Assembly (NCBI GenBank): GCA_031360915.1
Contig: JANMCE010000019.1
Coordinates: 1-45,621, forward strand
From: JANMCE01 sp031360915
Lineage (GTDB): Bacteria; Actinomycetota; Acidimicrobiia; Acidimicrobiales; Ilumatobacteraceae
Length of the DNA: 45,621 nucleotides
Direction: 5' to 3'
The translations under genes were made by a program, and so were the position numbers. Of this stretch, positions 17,091 through 24,935 are shown piece by piece. How positions within the stretch are numbered: position 1 is the stretch's first letter; every line of letters starts with the position of its first letter. The notes below the pieces were generated by a model, which did no database searches, was not told the DNA's origin, and worked only from the letters and a program-made list of their open reading frames with translations.

Positions 17091-18085
17091 AGGGCAAGGA
17101 GTTGACCAACGTGTCGTTGGAGCGAGAACTCAGCCTGCTGGCAGGCGCGCAGCCGTGTACCCCACCGGTTGCTGGCGCCATGGTCGACTACCCGTCGCAG
17201 CAGCGCCGCGCACGCATCACTGTCCCCCGGTGCGAACAGCAACTCCGGAGCGACCAGACCAACGGTCTCACGATGCGCTCCGGCGGCCGAAGCCACAACG
17301 GGGATGCCCTTCGCCATGGCCTCCACCACGCTGAGCCCGAATGGTTCGGCGAGAGCGGTGGCCAGAAAAATACTGCACTGGTCCAGCTCCCCGTCGAGGT
17401 CATCAACAAAGCCGAGGAAGTGCACGCTGTCGTCAAGCCCAAGTTCGCGAGAACGCGAGCGCAGCGCCGGTTCCTGCGAGCCGCGACCGGCGAACGCGAT
17501 CGTCCAACCGTCGGTGGCGAGGTTGCTCTTCGCCCAGGCTTCCAGTGCCAATTGCGTGTCCTTTTCTGCTTCCAGACGCTGGGCCACCAACACCCGCTTG
17601 GCACCGTAGCGAGCTGGCGCCGCGTTCGGCACGCCGTTCGGAATGAGTACCGATGGCTCCCGGATGGTGTCGGCCACGAACTGGCTGATGCTGATCTGGG
17701 CTGCGAAGACTGGGCGCACCACCTGCCCTGCGAGCCTCGCCGGTCGGGTCGAGCCGCGTTGGCCGGCAAAGTGACGGGTGGTCACGACCTTCGCCCGATG
17801 GAGGGGCCAGGTGGAAATGGCGGCGAACTCGGCCGATGTCATATGGGTGTGCGCTATATCGCACCGGCGCCCCAGTCTGGCCAACTGCCGCGCAACGGTG
17901 GCGAGGTTGGCACCAGGGAGGTGCCGCACCGTCGGACCGAGCGCGTCACCCATCGCGACCGGTTCGCCGCCGACGACCGTCACGTCCCACCCTGCCGCAG
18001 CCTGCATCGGCGCCACATAGGTGATGTAGCGCTCAACTCCGGCGAAGTTCTGTGTTGCGACGACGTGGAAAATCGAGTGGCTCAT
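17051..18085 (-). CDS. GT4 glycosyltransferase
   Basis: The 344-residue enzyme starts at ATG 18085 (MSHSIFHVVATQNFAGVE); the frame extends to 18172 without similarity. Features are an N-terminal acceptor domain (GVERYITYVAPM), then ISISQFVADTI, IPNGVPN, the donor-domain entry RVLVAQRLEAEKD, and the GT4 acid motif EPFGLSVVEAMAKGIPVVAS. It lies on the opposite strand inside an otherwise plus-strand island, convergent with its left neighbour and divergent from the ligase-like gene. It may therefore be independently regulated or recently inserted. Confidence 0.87.
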   Translation of the reverse strand: MSHSIFHVVATQNFAGVERYITYVAPMQAAAGWDVTVVGGEPVAMGDALGPTVRHLPGANLATVARQLARLGRRCDIAHTHMTSAEFAAISTWPLHRAKVVTTRHFAGQRGSTRPARLAGQVVRPVFAAQISISQFVADTIREPSVLIPNGVPNAAPARYGAKRVLVAQRLEAEKDTQLALEAWAKSNLATDGWTIAFAGRGSQEPALRSRSRELGLDDSVHFLGFVDDLDGELDQCSIFLATALAEPFGLSVVEAMAKGIPVVASAAGAHRETVGLVAPELLFAPGDSDACAALLRRVVDHGASNRWGTRLRACQQAEFSLQRHVGQLLALYDRVLTGEGIAV

Positions 18086-18132
18086 CGGGCGAGCGTGTTG
18101 GGTGCGACGGACACGGACAAGGTGGTGAGGAT

Positions 18133-19449
18133 ATGTGGGTAGCCGCGTCTGCAGACATGGTCGCTCGTCCACGGTTCGCTACCGCTGTTCGGCATTCGCT
18201 GGTCGGTGCCGCAATTCTCGCGGTTCAGGCGGGCGCGGCCCTGGCATTGTCGAACGCTCCGGCCGTGGGTGTTGCTGCCGTTGTCGCCATGGTCGGCGGC
18301 GCTTTGTTGCTGGTCTATCCGGGCGTTGGTCTTGCCGCCGCGCTCGCCCTGTGTTTTGCTGCGTCCCGCGTTGGTCCGGCCAAACTCGACATGAGCAGTG
18401 CCGACGCCGCCCTCATCGTGGCTAGTCTCGCTGCACTCCCGCACGTGCCGTGGGCGAACGCTGCTGTTCGCCGGGTCATGGCCGTGGGTGCGCTCTACGT
18501 CATCATGCTGTCGCTCAACATTTTGATCGTCCCCCACAAGTCGGCCGTGATCGAACTCGGGCACCGCACCTTCCTGGTGTTGGGATCACTTGTTGTCGGT
18601 TCGGCCATCGCCAATCGGAACCGCACGGTCCTCGCGCTGCGCTTCTTCCTTGCCACGGCGACGTTCTTCGGCGTTGCTGCTGTTGTCACGACCCTCGGGG
18701 ATCACTACAAGCCCGCCTACGTGTTCGGGTACCACAAGAACTTCGTCGGACCGCTCCTGATGATGGCACTTCTCGTGTCCGTCGCCGCGGCCACAACCGT
18801 CCGGGTACCGCGAGCGCTGCTCAACACGACTCGCATCTGCATGTCGGCAGGATTGGTCGCCACGCAATCGCGGGCGGCCATCATCGGCGGCGGTTGCGCC
18901 TTCATCATCTGGGCGATCCGGTCGGGTAAACTGAAGCGGTACCTGCCGTTGCTCACCGTCGTGCTTGGCGCCGCGACCTACTTCGTGTCGCTCACCGTCA
19001 GCCGGGACACGGCCGACAAATCGAACTACCAGTTCAACACCGTTGGCAGCCGCGTGAAAGTCTACGAAATCGCGCTGAAGCTGTGGCGGGATCATCCAAT
19101 CTTCGGTTACGGCGTGCGATGGTTTCGCGATCCGGCGGCGCCGACCACCGAGCCGCACAGCTCGCTGATCGCCACGCTGTCGGAGACCGGTGTGTGGGGG
19201 ATCCTGTCGATCCTGCTGTTGTTCGGACTGACGATGATGCTGCTGCACAAGCGACGGGGGCCTTTGCCGCTGGCTGCGTTCGCAGTGCTGGCCGCCCGGT
19301 TGTTGGAAAGTCAGTTGGCGATCTTCTGGGTGGCTGGCACCATGACGCTGCCGTGGCTTCTGACTGGCCTGGCGATGGCGACATCGGAGCCCGCCGCCGC
19401 ACCCGCGACCAAAGCGTCGGCGCGAGCCCTGGTGGGGACGCCGTCGTGA
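18133..19449 (+). CDS. O-antigen ligase / Wzy-like polymerase membrane protein
   Basis: The 438-residue product has about ten to twelve hydrophobic segments. Between two of them is an extracytoplasmic loop with the family pattern RVKVYEIALKLWRDHPIFGYG followed by PHSSLIATLSETGVWG, the region that carries the functional Arg/His in WaaL/Wzy enzymes. Start at ATG 18133, just after the purine-rich GGTGGTGAGG; the longer frame begins within the divergent gene. It would polymerise lipid-linked repeats or ligate them to an acceptor. The GTGA overlap couples it to the next glycosyltransferase. Confidence 0.85.
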   Translation: MWVAASADMVARPRFATAVRHSLVGAAILAVQAGAALALSNAPAVGVAAVVAMVGGALLLVYPGVGLAAALALCFAASRVGPAKLDMSSADAALIVASLAALPHVPWANAAVRRVMAVGALYVIMLSLNILIVPHKSAVIELGHRTFLVLGSLVVGSAIANRNRTVLALRFFLATATFFGVAAVVTTLGDHYKPAYVFGYHKNFVGPLLMMALLVSVAAATTVRVPRALLNTTRICMSAGLVATQSRAAIIGGGCAFIIWAIRSGKLKRYLPLLTVVLGAATYFVSLTVSRDTADKSNYQFNTVGSRVKVYEIALKLWRDHPIFGYGVRWFRDPAAPTTEPHSSLIATLSETGVWGILSILLLFGLTMMLLHKRRGPLPLAAFAVLAARLLESQLAIFWVAGTMTLPWLLTGLAMATSEPAAAPATKASARALVGTPS

Positions 19450-20543
19450 AGGTTCTTCGTATCTACCACTCCGGTGTGGTCAGCGCGTGGCGTCAGCGTG
19501 AACGCGAAATGCGCCGTTGGGGCGTGGACGTAACGCTCGTGTCGCCGACTCGGTGGAACGAGGGTGGTGCCGATGTCGACCTGGATATCGGCGATGACGA
19601 CTGGGTGGTACCGGCGCGCACGCTGGGAACACATCCGTACATCTTCCTCTACGACCCTCGGCCCCTGGTTCGACTGTTCCGACAGCATCAGTTCGACCTG
19701 ATCGACCTGCACGAAGAGCCGGCCAGCCTCGCTGCTCTCGAAGTCCGACTGCTCTCGTGGTTCGGTCATCGTCACACTCCGCTCGTGGTGTACGGCGCAC
19801 AGAACATCGCCAAGCGATTCCCGTGGCCATTCCGCTCCATCGAGCGCGGCACCCTTCGACGAGCCAAGGGCGCCTACCCGTGCAACCGCGACGCCGGGGA
19901 CATCTATCGAGACAAGGGCTTCGCAGGTCTGATCCAAGTCATGGGGCTCGGTGTGGAAGTGGAACGATTCAGCGCTTCGGACCATCACGCCGCGCAGGAG
20001 CCAACCACGATCGGCTACGTCGGGCGGCTCGCCGAACACAAAGGAGTCCAGATTGTGCTGGACGCGCTCGTTGCCCTTCCGACTGCGGTGCATTTGCAGG
20101 TATGCGGAGAGGGTCCGTATCGGCAGGCGCTCGAAGCGCACGTGGCTCGACTCGGGCTCGGTGATCGGGTCGAGTTCCTCGGATACAACAATCACGGCGA
20201 TCTGCCGAGTCGTTACGCGAAGTTCGACATCGCCGTGATTCCCTCACAGACCAGAGAGAACTGGGTCGAACAGTTTGGACGGGTCGCGATCGAAGCAATG
20301 GCGAGCGGCGTGCCCGTGGTAGCCGCCAACAGCGGCGCGCTGCCCGACGTGCTCAACGGCGCGGGCGTGCTGGTTTCCGAAGCCGACCCGGGTGCTTGGT
20401 TCCGCGAACTGAGCACGCTGCTGAACAGCCCGGCCCGGCGCATCGAGCTGGCTGCGGCCGGACGCAAACGTGCTTGCACGTATTCCTGGTCGGCCATAGC
20501 CACCCAGCACATCGCGTTCTATCGCAAGGTCCTCGACCAGTGA
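19446..20543 (+). CDS. GT4 glycosyltransferase
   Basis: The 365-residue enzyme starts at GTG 19446 (VKVLRIYHSGVVSAWRQRE) inside the previous stop; the longer frame from 19083 is internal to the ligase-like gene. It shows the GT4 layout: acceptor domain with LIDLHEEPASLAALEVR, donor domain entry TIGYVGRLAEHKGVQ, LQVCGEGPYRQ, and the motif ENWVEQFGRVAIEAMASGVPVVA with both acids present. The donor is probably a nucleotide hexose; the acceptor is unknown. The stop overlaps the giant fusion gene (GTGA). Confidence 0.9.
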   Translation: MKVLRIYHSGVVSAWRQREREMRRWGVDVTLVSPTRWNEGGADVDLDIGDDDWVVPARTLGTHPYIFLYDPRPLVRLFRQHQFDLIDLHEEPASLAALEVRLLSWFGHRHTPLVVYGAQNIAKRFPWPFRSIERGTLRRAKGAYPCNRDAGDIYRDKGFAGLIQVMGLGVEVERFSASDHHAAQEPTTIGYVGRLAEHKGVQIVLDALVALPTAVHLQVCGEGPYRQALEAHVARLGLGDRVEFLGYNNHGDLPSRYAKFDIAVIPSQTRENWVEQFGRVAIEAMASGVPVVAANSGALPDVLNGAGVLVSEADPGAWFRELSTLLNSPARRIELAAAGRKRACTYSWSAIATQHIAFYRKVLDQ

Positions 20544-23500
20544 CGGGCATCGATACTGGCATCGACATTGTCATCGTCACGTTCAATTCCGCTGGCCATT
20601 TACCGGCATGTCTGGCGGCCATACCCGACCGTTCACAGGTCACCGTGATCGACAACGCCTCAAGCGACGAGGGTCCCGATCTGGCCGAAACGTTGGGATG
20701 CCGAGTGGTTCGGAATCACACCAACCTCGGTTTCGCCCGAGCCGTCAACCAGGCTCTTGCCCTCACCGCTGCGCCGCTGGTGCTGCTGCTAAACCCTGAC
20801 GCCGTACTGATGCACGACACGCTCGATCATCTACGGGCTGCGCTCGTTGATCCCAAGGTCGCCATCGTCGGTGGGCGACTGCTGCAAGAGGACGGATGCG
20901 ACCAGCAACCGTGGTGGCCGTTCCCGTCGGCAGGTGGCACCTGGCTCGAAGCGTTCATGCTGCGCCAATCAACGTGGAAGCCGAACTCCGACACGACCGT
21001 CCGCGACGTCGACTTCGTGGTCGGCGCATGTCTGTTGATGCGACGAGACGTAGTGCGGCAGCTCGGCGGATTCGACGAGCGCTTCTGGCTGTACGGGGAG
21101 GAAGCCGACCTCTGCAAGCGAGTGCGCAACGCCGGCTTCGGGGTGCGGTTCGTTCCCGAGGCAATCACCCGTCACGTCGGTGGTGCCAGCAGCGAGTCGC
21201 TCGGCGCCAGTGTCTCAACCCATTTCGCTCGCGGCACCGAGCGATTCGTGCTTCATCACCAGGGCCGGGTTGCGCTTCTGAGCTATCGCGTCGGCGCACT
21301 GGTCGGATCGGCTCTTCGTATTGGCGCGATGCGCGTCACCGGCGATCGCACGTCGGCCCGGTTCCGCGTCCGTAAGGCACTGGTGCGACACCTTCTGACC
21401 GAGATTCGACAGCATCCCTTCGACGTGCCGGTGACCAAGCAGGACGCAACCGAGTGCATCGTAGTGTGCTCACTTGAGGCGTGGGATGACGTGTGGCGTC
21501 GCAACCAGTTTCTCGTTCGAGAGCTGACCGCCCGACCCGATGTTCGCACTCGCGTGCTGTTCGTCGAGCCGCCGAACGATGTCGTACACAACCTCCGACG
21601 CAAGCAGCCCCTCGGAGTCTTGCGCCCAGCGTTGCGCACCGTGGCCGCGCCACCCGGCGTCATTCTGTTCCAGCCGGTGAAGTGGCTGCCGCGCGTGCTC
21701 GGCGGATTCGCCGACCGATCGCTACGTCGACAAGTTCGCCGCGCCGCAACCGAAGCCGGGTTCGATCAACCGATGCTCTGGGTGAACGATTCGGTCTACG
21801 TCGGGTTGGCCGAAGAAGTCACGTGGCCGGTGCTGTACGACATCACCGATGACTGGACCCGGGAGCAAGTTTCGCGGCGCGAAAAGAAGCGGCGTCTCGA
21901 TCGCGAACGACGACTTCTCGCCCGAGCCAGCGCGGTCGTGGTCTGTTCGCCGGAACTGGCCGCCGACCGAGGTCGCACGCGACCGGTGGCACTGATTCCG
22001 AATGCAGTCGACACCGACCACTTTCAACGGCCGCGCCCGCGACCCAACGACCTGCCCGCCAGTCCGACTGCAGTGTACGTCGGCAGCATCCAGCGCGAGC
22101 GGTTCGACACCGATCTGGTTGTCGACCTGGCTGGTCGCCTTCCGCATCTGCAGATCGTGCTGGTCGGTCCGGCCAGCCTGACCGGCGACGATCAGCAGAT
22201 GCTCTGTGCGTTCACCAACGTGCATCTCCTCGGGCCTCGCTTCTATCAGGACGTCCCCGCCTACCTGCAACATGCCGACGTGGTGATCGTGCCGCATGTG
22301 GTGACCCCGTTCACCGAAAGCCTCGACCCGATCAAGGCGTATGAGTGCCTCGCCACCGGGCGTCCCACCGTCAGCACGCCGGTGGCAGGCTTTCGCGATC
22401 TGCCCGCACCAATCGTGGTCGCCGACGCGCTTCATTTCGTCGACGCCGTTCGCGAAAGCATCACGACGTGGCGGCCATCAATGCCCGCAACCAACGTGGC
22501 GAGTTGGGCGACACGCGCCGACGCGTTCGCGGGCGAGATGCGCGCCGCCGCGACCGCTCGCCCTCAACGACGCGTGGTCTTTGTCGGCCACACCGCCAGG
22601 CAGTCCGGCGCGGAACTGGCGCTGGTCCGTCTCGTTCCGGGCCTGGCAGATACCGACGTTCACGTCGTACTAGCCGAAGATGGCCCGCTGGTGGGCCTGC
22701 TCGAAACCAGCGGAGCCACCGTCACGGTACTGCCGATGGATACCCGCACCCGGGAAACGAACCGGGCCGCGGTCCAGCCCGGTCGTCTCCCGCTCCGCTC
22801 GGCCTGGCATGCCGCCGTCTACACGGCTCGACTCGCCCGGCTCCTGCGAGAGTTGCGACCCGACCTTGTCCACACCAACACGCTCAAGGCGTCGATCTAT
22901 GGAGGGGCCGCTGCCCGTCTCGCCGGGGTTCCCCTCGTGTGGCACGTTCGTGACCGCATCGCCAGCGATTACCTTCCTGCCACCGCGGCCCGGGGAATCC
23001 GGCTGCTGGCCCGGCACCTACCCGACGGCGTGATCGCCAACTCGTTCTCGACCCGAGCGACACTCGGTTCAGACGGAACGGACGCGCACTACCGCACCAC
23101 CGTCGTTTACGACCCGCTCCCCGTCGTTCCGACTACCGATCGACTGGCTACCGATCGACTGGCTGGCGATCGGCTGGCCGGCGACATCGTGGTCGGCATG
23201 GTCGTGGTCGGCATGGTCGGTCGCTTGGCCCCGTGGAAAGGTCAGGACGTCTTTCTCAAAGCATTCGCCACCGCCTTTCCGACGGGTACCGAACAGGCCC
23301 TCATCGTCGGATCAGCGATGTTCGGCGAAGATGACTACGCAGCGTCGCTCAAGGTCCTGGCCGTAGAACTCGGCATAGCCGAGCGAGTGACATTCGTTGG
23401 ATTCGTCGATGACGTGTGGCCTCTCCTCGCTCGCATGACGATGCTGGTGCATGCGTCCACCATCCCGGAACCGTTTGGTCAAGTGGTGCTGGAAGGTCTG

Positions 23501-23758
23501 GCCGCCGGCTTGCCCGTGATCGCCTCCGATGCCGGCGGACCGGCCGAGATCATCACGCACAACGTCGACGGGCTCCTGACTGCACCGAACGACATCGCTG
23601 CGCTCGCGGCCGCCATGCTGCAGCTCGCCAACGATCCCGCCTTGCGGATACGCCTCGGTGACACCGGCCGAACTCGCTCCCACGATTTCACCGCAGCCGC
23701 TTTGGGCAGCCAGGTGAGCACCTTTTACGAGCGCGTCCTTGCAGACAGAAAGCACTGA
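20540..23758 (+). CDS. three-enzyme glycosyltransferase fusion (GT2 - GT-B - GT4)
   Basis: The 1072-residue protein starts at GTG 20540, overlapping the previous stop. Residues about 8-290 form a GT2/GT-A domain of rhamnosyltransferase style: IVIVTFNSAGHL, VIDNASSDEG, LLLNPDAVL, and FWLYGEEADLCKRV. Residues about 303-675 form a GT-B domain (starts ECIVVCSLEAWDDVWRRNQ) resembling TuaH/UDP-galactofuranosyl-style single-gene enzymes, with IPNAVDTDHF, AVYVGSIQRERFD and SLDPIKAYECLATGRPTV. Residues about 677-1070 are a complete GT4 enzyme (VVFVGHTARQSGAELAL; GRLAPWKGQD; EPFGQVVLEGLAAGLPVIAS). Between acceptor and donor halves of the last domain lie two runs of 15-bp tandem repeats. Fusion implies successive sugar additions on one polypeptide. 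The three activities are family-level calls. Confidence 0.88.
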   Translation: MTGIDTGIDIVIVTFNSAGHLPACLAAIPDRSQVTVIDNASSDEGPDLAETLGCRVVRNHTNLGFARAVNQALALTAAPLVLLLNPDAVLMHDTLDHLRAALVDPKVAIVGGRLLQEDGCDQQPWWPFPSAGGTWLEAFMLRQSTWKPNSDTTVRDVDFVVGACLLMRRDVVRQLGGFDERFWLYGEEADLCKRVRNAGFGVRFVPEAITRHVGGASSESLGASVSTHFARGTERFVLHHQGRVALLSYRVGALVGSALRIGAMRVTGDRTSARFRVRKALVRHLLTEIRQHPFDVPVTKQDATECIVVCSLEAWDDVWRRNQFLVRELTARPDVRTRVLFVEPPNDVVHNLRRKQPLGVLRPALRTVAAPPGVILFQPVKWLPRVLGGFADRSLRRQVRRAATEAGFDQPMLWVNDSVYVGLAEEVTWPVLYDITDDWTREQVSRREKKRRLDRERRLLARASAVVVCSPELAADRGRTRPVALIPNAVDTDHFQRPRPRPNDLPASPTAVYVGSIQRERFDTDLVVDLAGRLPHLQIVLVGPASLTGDDQQMLCAFTNVHLLGPRFYQDVPAYLQHADVVIVPHVVTPFTESLDPIKAYECLATGRPTVSTPVAGFRDLPAPIVVADALHFVDAVRESITTWRPSMPATNVASWATRADAFAGEMRAAATARPQRRVVFVGHTARQSGAELALVRLVPGLADTDVHVVLAEDGPLVGLLETSGATVTVLPMDTRTRETNRAAVQPGRLPLRSAWHAAVYTARLARLLRELRPDLVHTNTLKASIYGGAAARLAGVPLVWHVRDRIASDYLPATAARGIRLLARHLPDGVIANSFSTRATLGSDGTDAHYRTTVVYDPLPVVPTTDRLATDRLAGDRLAGDIVVGMVVVGMVGRLAPWKGQDVFLKAFATAFPTGTEQALIVGSAMFGEDDYAASLKVLAVELGIAERVTFVGFVDDVWPLLARMTMLVHASTIPEPFGQVVLEGLAAGLPVIASDAGGPAEIITHNVDGLLTAPNDIAALAAAMLQLANDPALRIRLGDTGRTRSHDFTAAALGSQVSTFYERVLADRKH
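23133..23177 (+). repeat. 15-bp tandem repeat, three units (in-frame TDRLA)
   Basis: The unit CTACCGATCGACTGG occurs twice without change (23133-23147, 23148-23162), followed by a third copy with three differences (23163-23177). The unit is five codons long, so copy number can change without a frameshift. It lies in the inter-domain hinge of the third glycosyltransferase of the fusion protein. Confidence 0.9.
23187..23216 (+). repeat. 15-bp tandem repeat, two perfect units (in-frame VVGM)
   Basis: The unit TCGTGGTCGGCATGG is present twice exactly (23187-23201, 23202-23216). It duplicates the first beta-strand of the GT4 donor domain, so the protein reads VVGMVVVGMVGRLAPWKG where homologs have one strand. 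It is nine bases from the preceding, unrelated 15-bp repeat. Confidence 0.9.
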
Positions 23759-23759
23759 C

Positions 23760-24935
23760 GTGCATCCCGATGTAGCGCTGTTCGCGTCGTCATTCTTCCC
23801 GCATCTGGGCGGCGTGGAGGAACTGACGCGCCAACTGGCGCACGAGCACGTTCGCCGCGGCGCCCGGCCGATCGTCGTTACGAACCGTTGGCCCGAAGAC
23901 CTCCCGGCCAGCGAAACCATCGAGGGACTGCCGGTGCGTCGCGAGGCGTTCCTTACCCCCGAGCGGCATCTTCGGCCACTGGCGCGTTTCGTGCTCGAGG
24001 GTCGCACCGCGCCTGGTCGTCTCGCCGACGATGTGAAAGCGCACGGTGCACAGCTCATCCACGTCCAGTGCGTGAGCACCAACGGCTACACGGCTCGCAA
24101 TGTTGCCCGCAGGCTGAATCTGCCCCTTGTCGTTTCGCTCCAGGGCGAGCTCACCATGGACGCCGATCGGGTGTACCAGCACTCCACCGTGTTGCCGTCG
24201 CTGTTGCGAGAATTGTTCCGCGACGCCGATGCCATCACGGCCTGTTCGCGACAGACGTTGGACGAGGCCATCTCGTTCACGGGCATCGACCCGGCCGAGC
24301 GCGCCCATGTCGTCTACAACGGCGTCGATCTCGATGAGTTCACGCACGTCTTTCCGGTCCAGCGCGATCGCCCCTTCGTACTCGGCATTGGTCGCCACGT
24401 ACCGCAGAAGGGCTTCGATGTGCTTCTGCGGGCCTTCGCCCGACTGCGTAGCAATGACGCCCTCGCCAACCACCAACTCGTTCTGGCTGGCGACGGCCCG
24501 CAGCACCACGACCTTCGTGCCCTCGCCCACCAACTCGACCTTGATGACCACGTCGACTTCGTTGGTCGCTGCGATCGCAATGCCACTGCTGCCCTGTTTG
24601 CCGGATGCTCGCTCTTCGTGCTGCCGTCGCGCCACGAACCCATGGGCATTGTGAACTTGGAGGCCATGGCTGCAGGGCGCCCAGTCCTTGCGTCTGCGGT
24701 GGGCGGCGTCCCTGAGCTGGTGGTTGACCGCGAAACGGGAGTGCTCGTGCGTCCGGACGATCACGAGCACCTGGCCCACGAACTCGGCGTGCTGCTGGCG
24801 GCGCCCGACGTACGCGCCCGCATGGGCCGGGCCGGGCTCGAGCGGGTGCAGCAGTTCTCCTGGCCGAGCATTGCCGACCAGTACGCCGACATCTACACGT
24901 CAGTGTTGACCAAGGACGACCGGGACTGCGGGTAG
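23760..24935 (+). CDS. GT4 glycosyltransferase
   Basis: The 391-residue enzyme starts at GTG 23760, one base after the previous stop; an in-frame TTG at 23739 is less likely. Acceptor domain: ASSFFPHLGGVEELTRQLA, the usual glycine-rich loop. Middle: ITACSRQTLDEA and VVYNGVDLDEF. Donor domain: VLGIGRHVPQKGFDVLLRAF, LVLAGDGP, and the acid motif HEPMGIVNLEAMAAGRPVLAS. All hallmarks of an active GT4 enzyme are present. Its 3' end overlaps the convergent BY-kinase gene by 43 bp. Confidence 0.92.
   Translation: MHPDVALFASSFFPHLGGVEELTRQLAHEHVRRGARPIVVTNRWPEDLPASETIEGLPVRREAFLTPERHLRPLARFVLEGRTAPGRLADDVKAHGAQLIHVQCVSTNGYTARNVARRLNLPLVVSLQGELTMDADRVYQHSTVLPSLLRELFRDADAITACSRQTLDEAISFTGIDPAERAHVVYNGVDLDEFTHVFPVQRDRPFVLGIGRHVPQKGFDVLLRAFARLRSNDALANHQLVLAGDGPQHHDLRALAHQLDLDDHVDFVGRCDRNATAALFAGCSLFVLPSRHEPMGIVNLEAMAAGRPVLASAVGGVPELVVDRETGVLVRPDDHEHLAHELGVLLAAPDVRARMGRAGLERVQQFSWPSIADQYADIYTSVLTKDDRDCG

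Noticed and set aside
18082..19248. Long antisense frames across the ligase-like gene
   Set aside because: They have no start signals or domains and mirror the codon bias of the sense gene.
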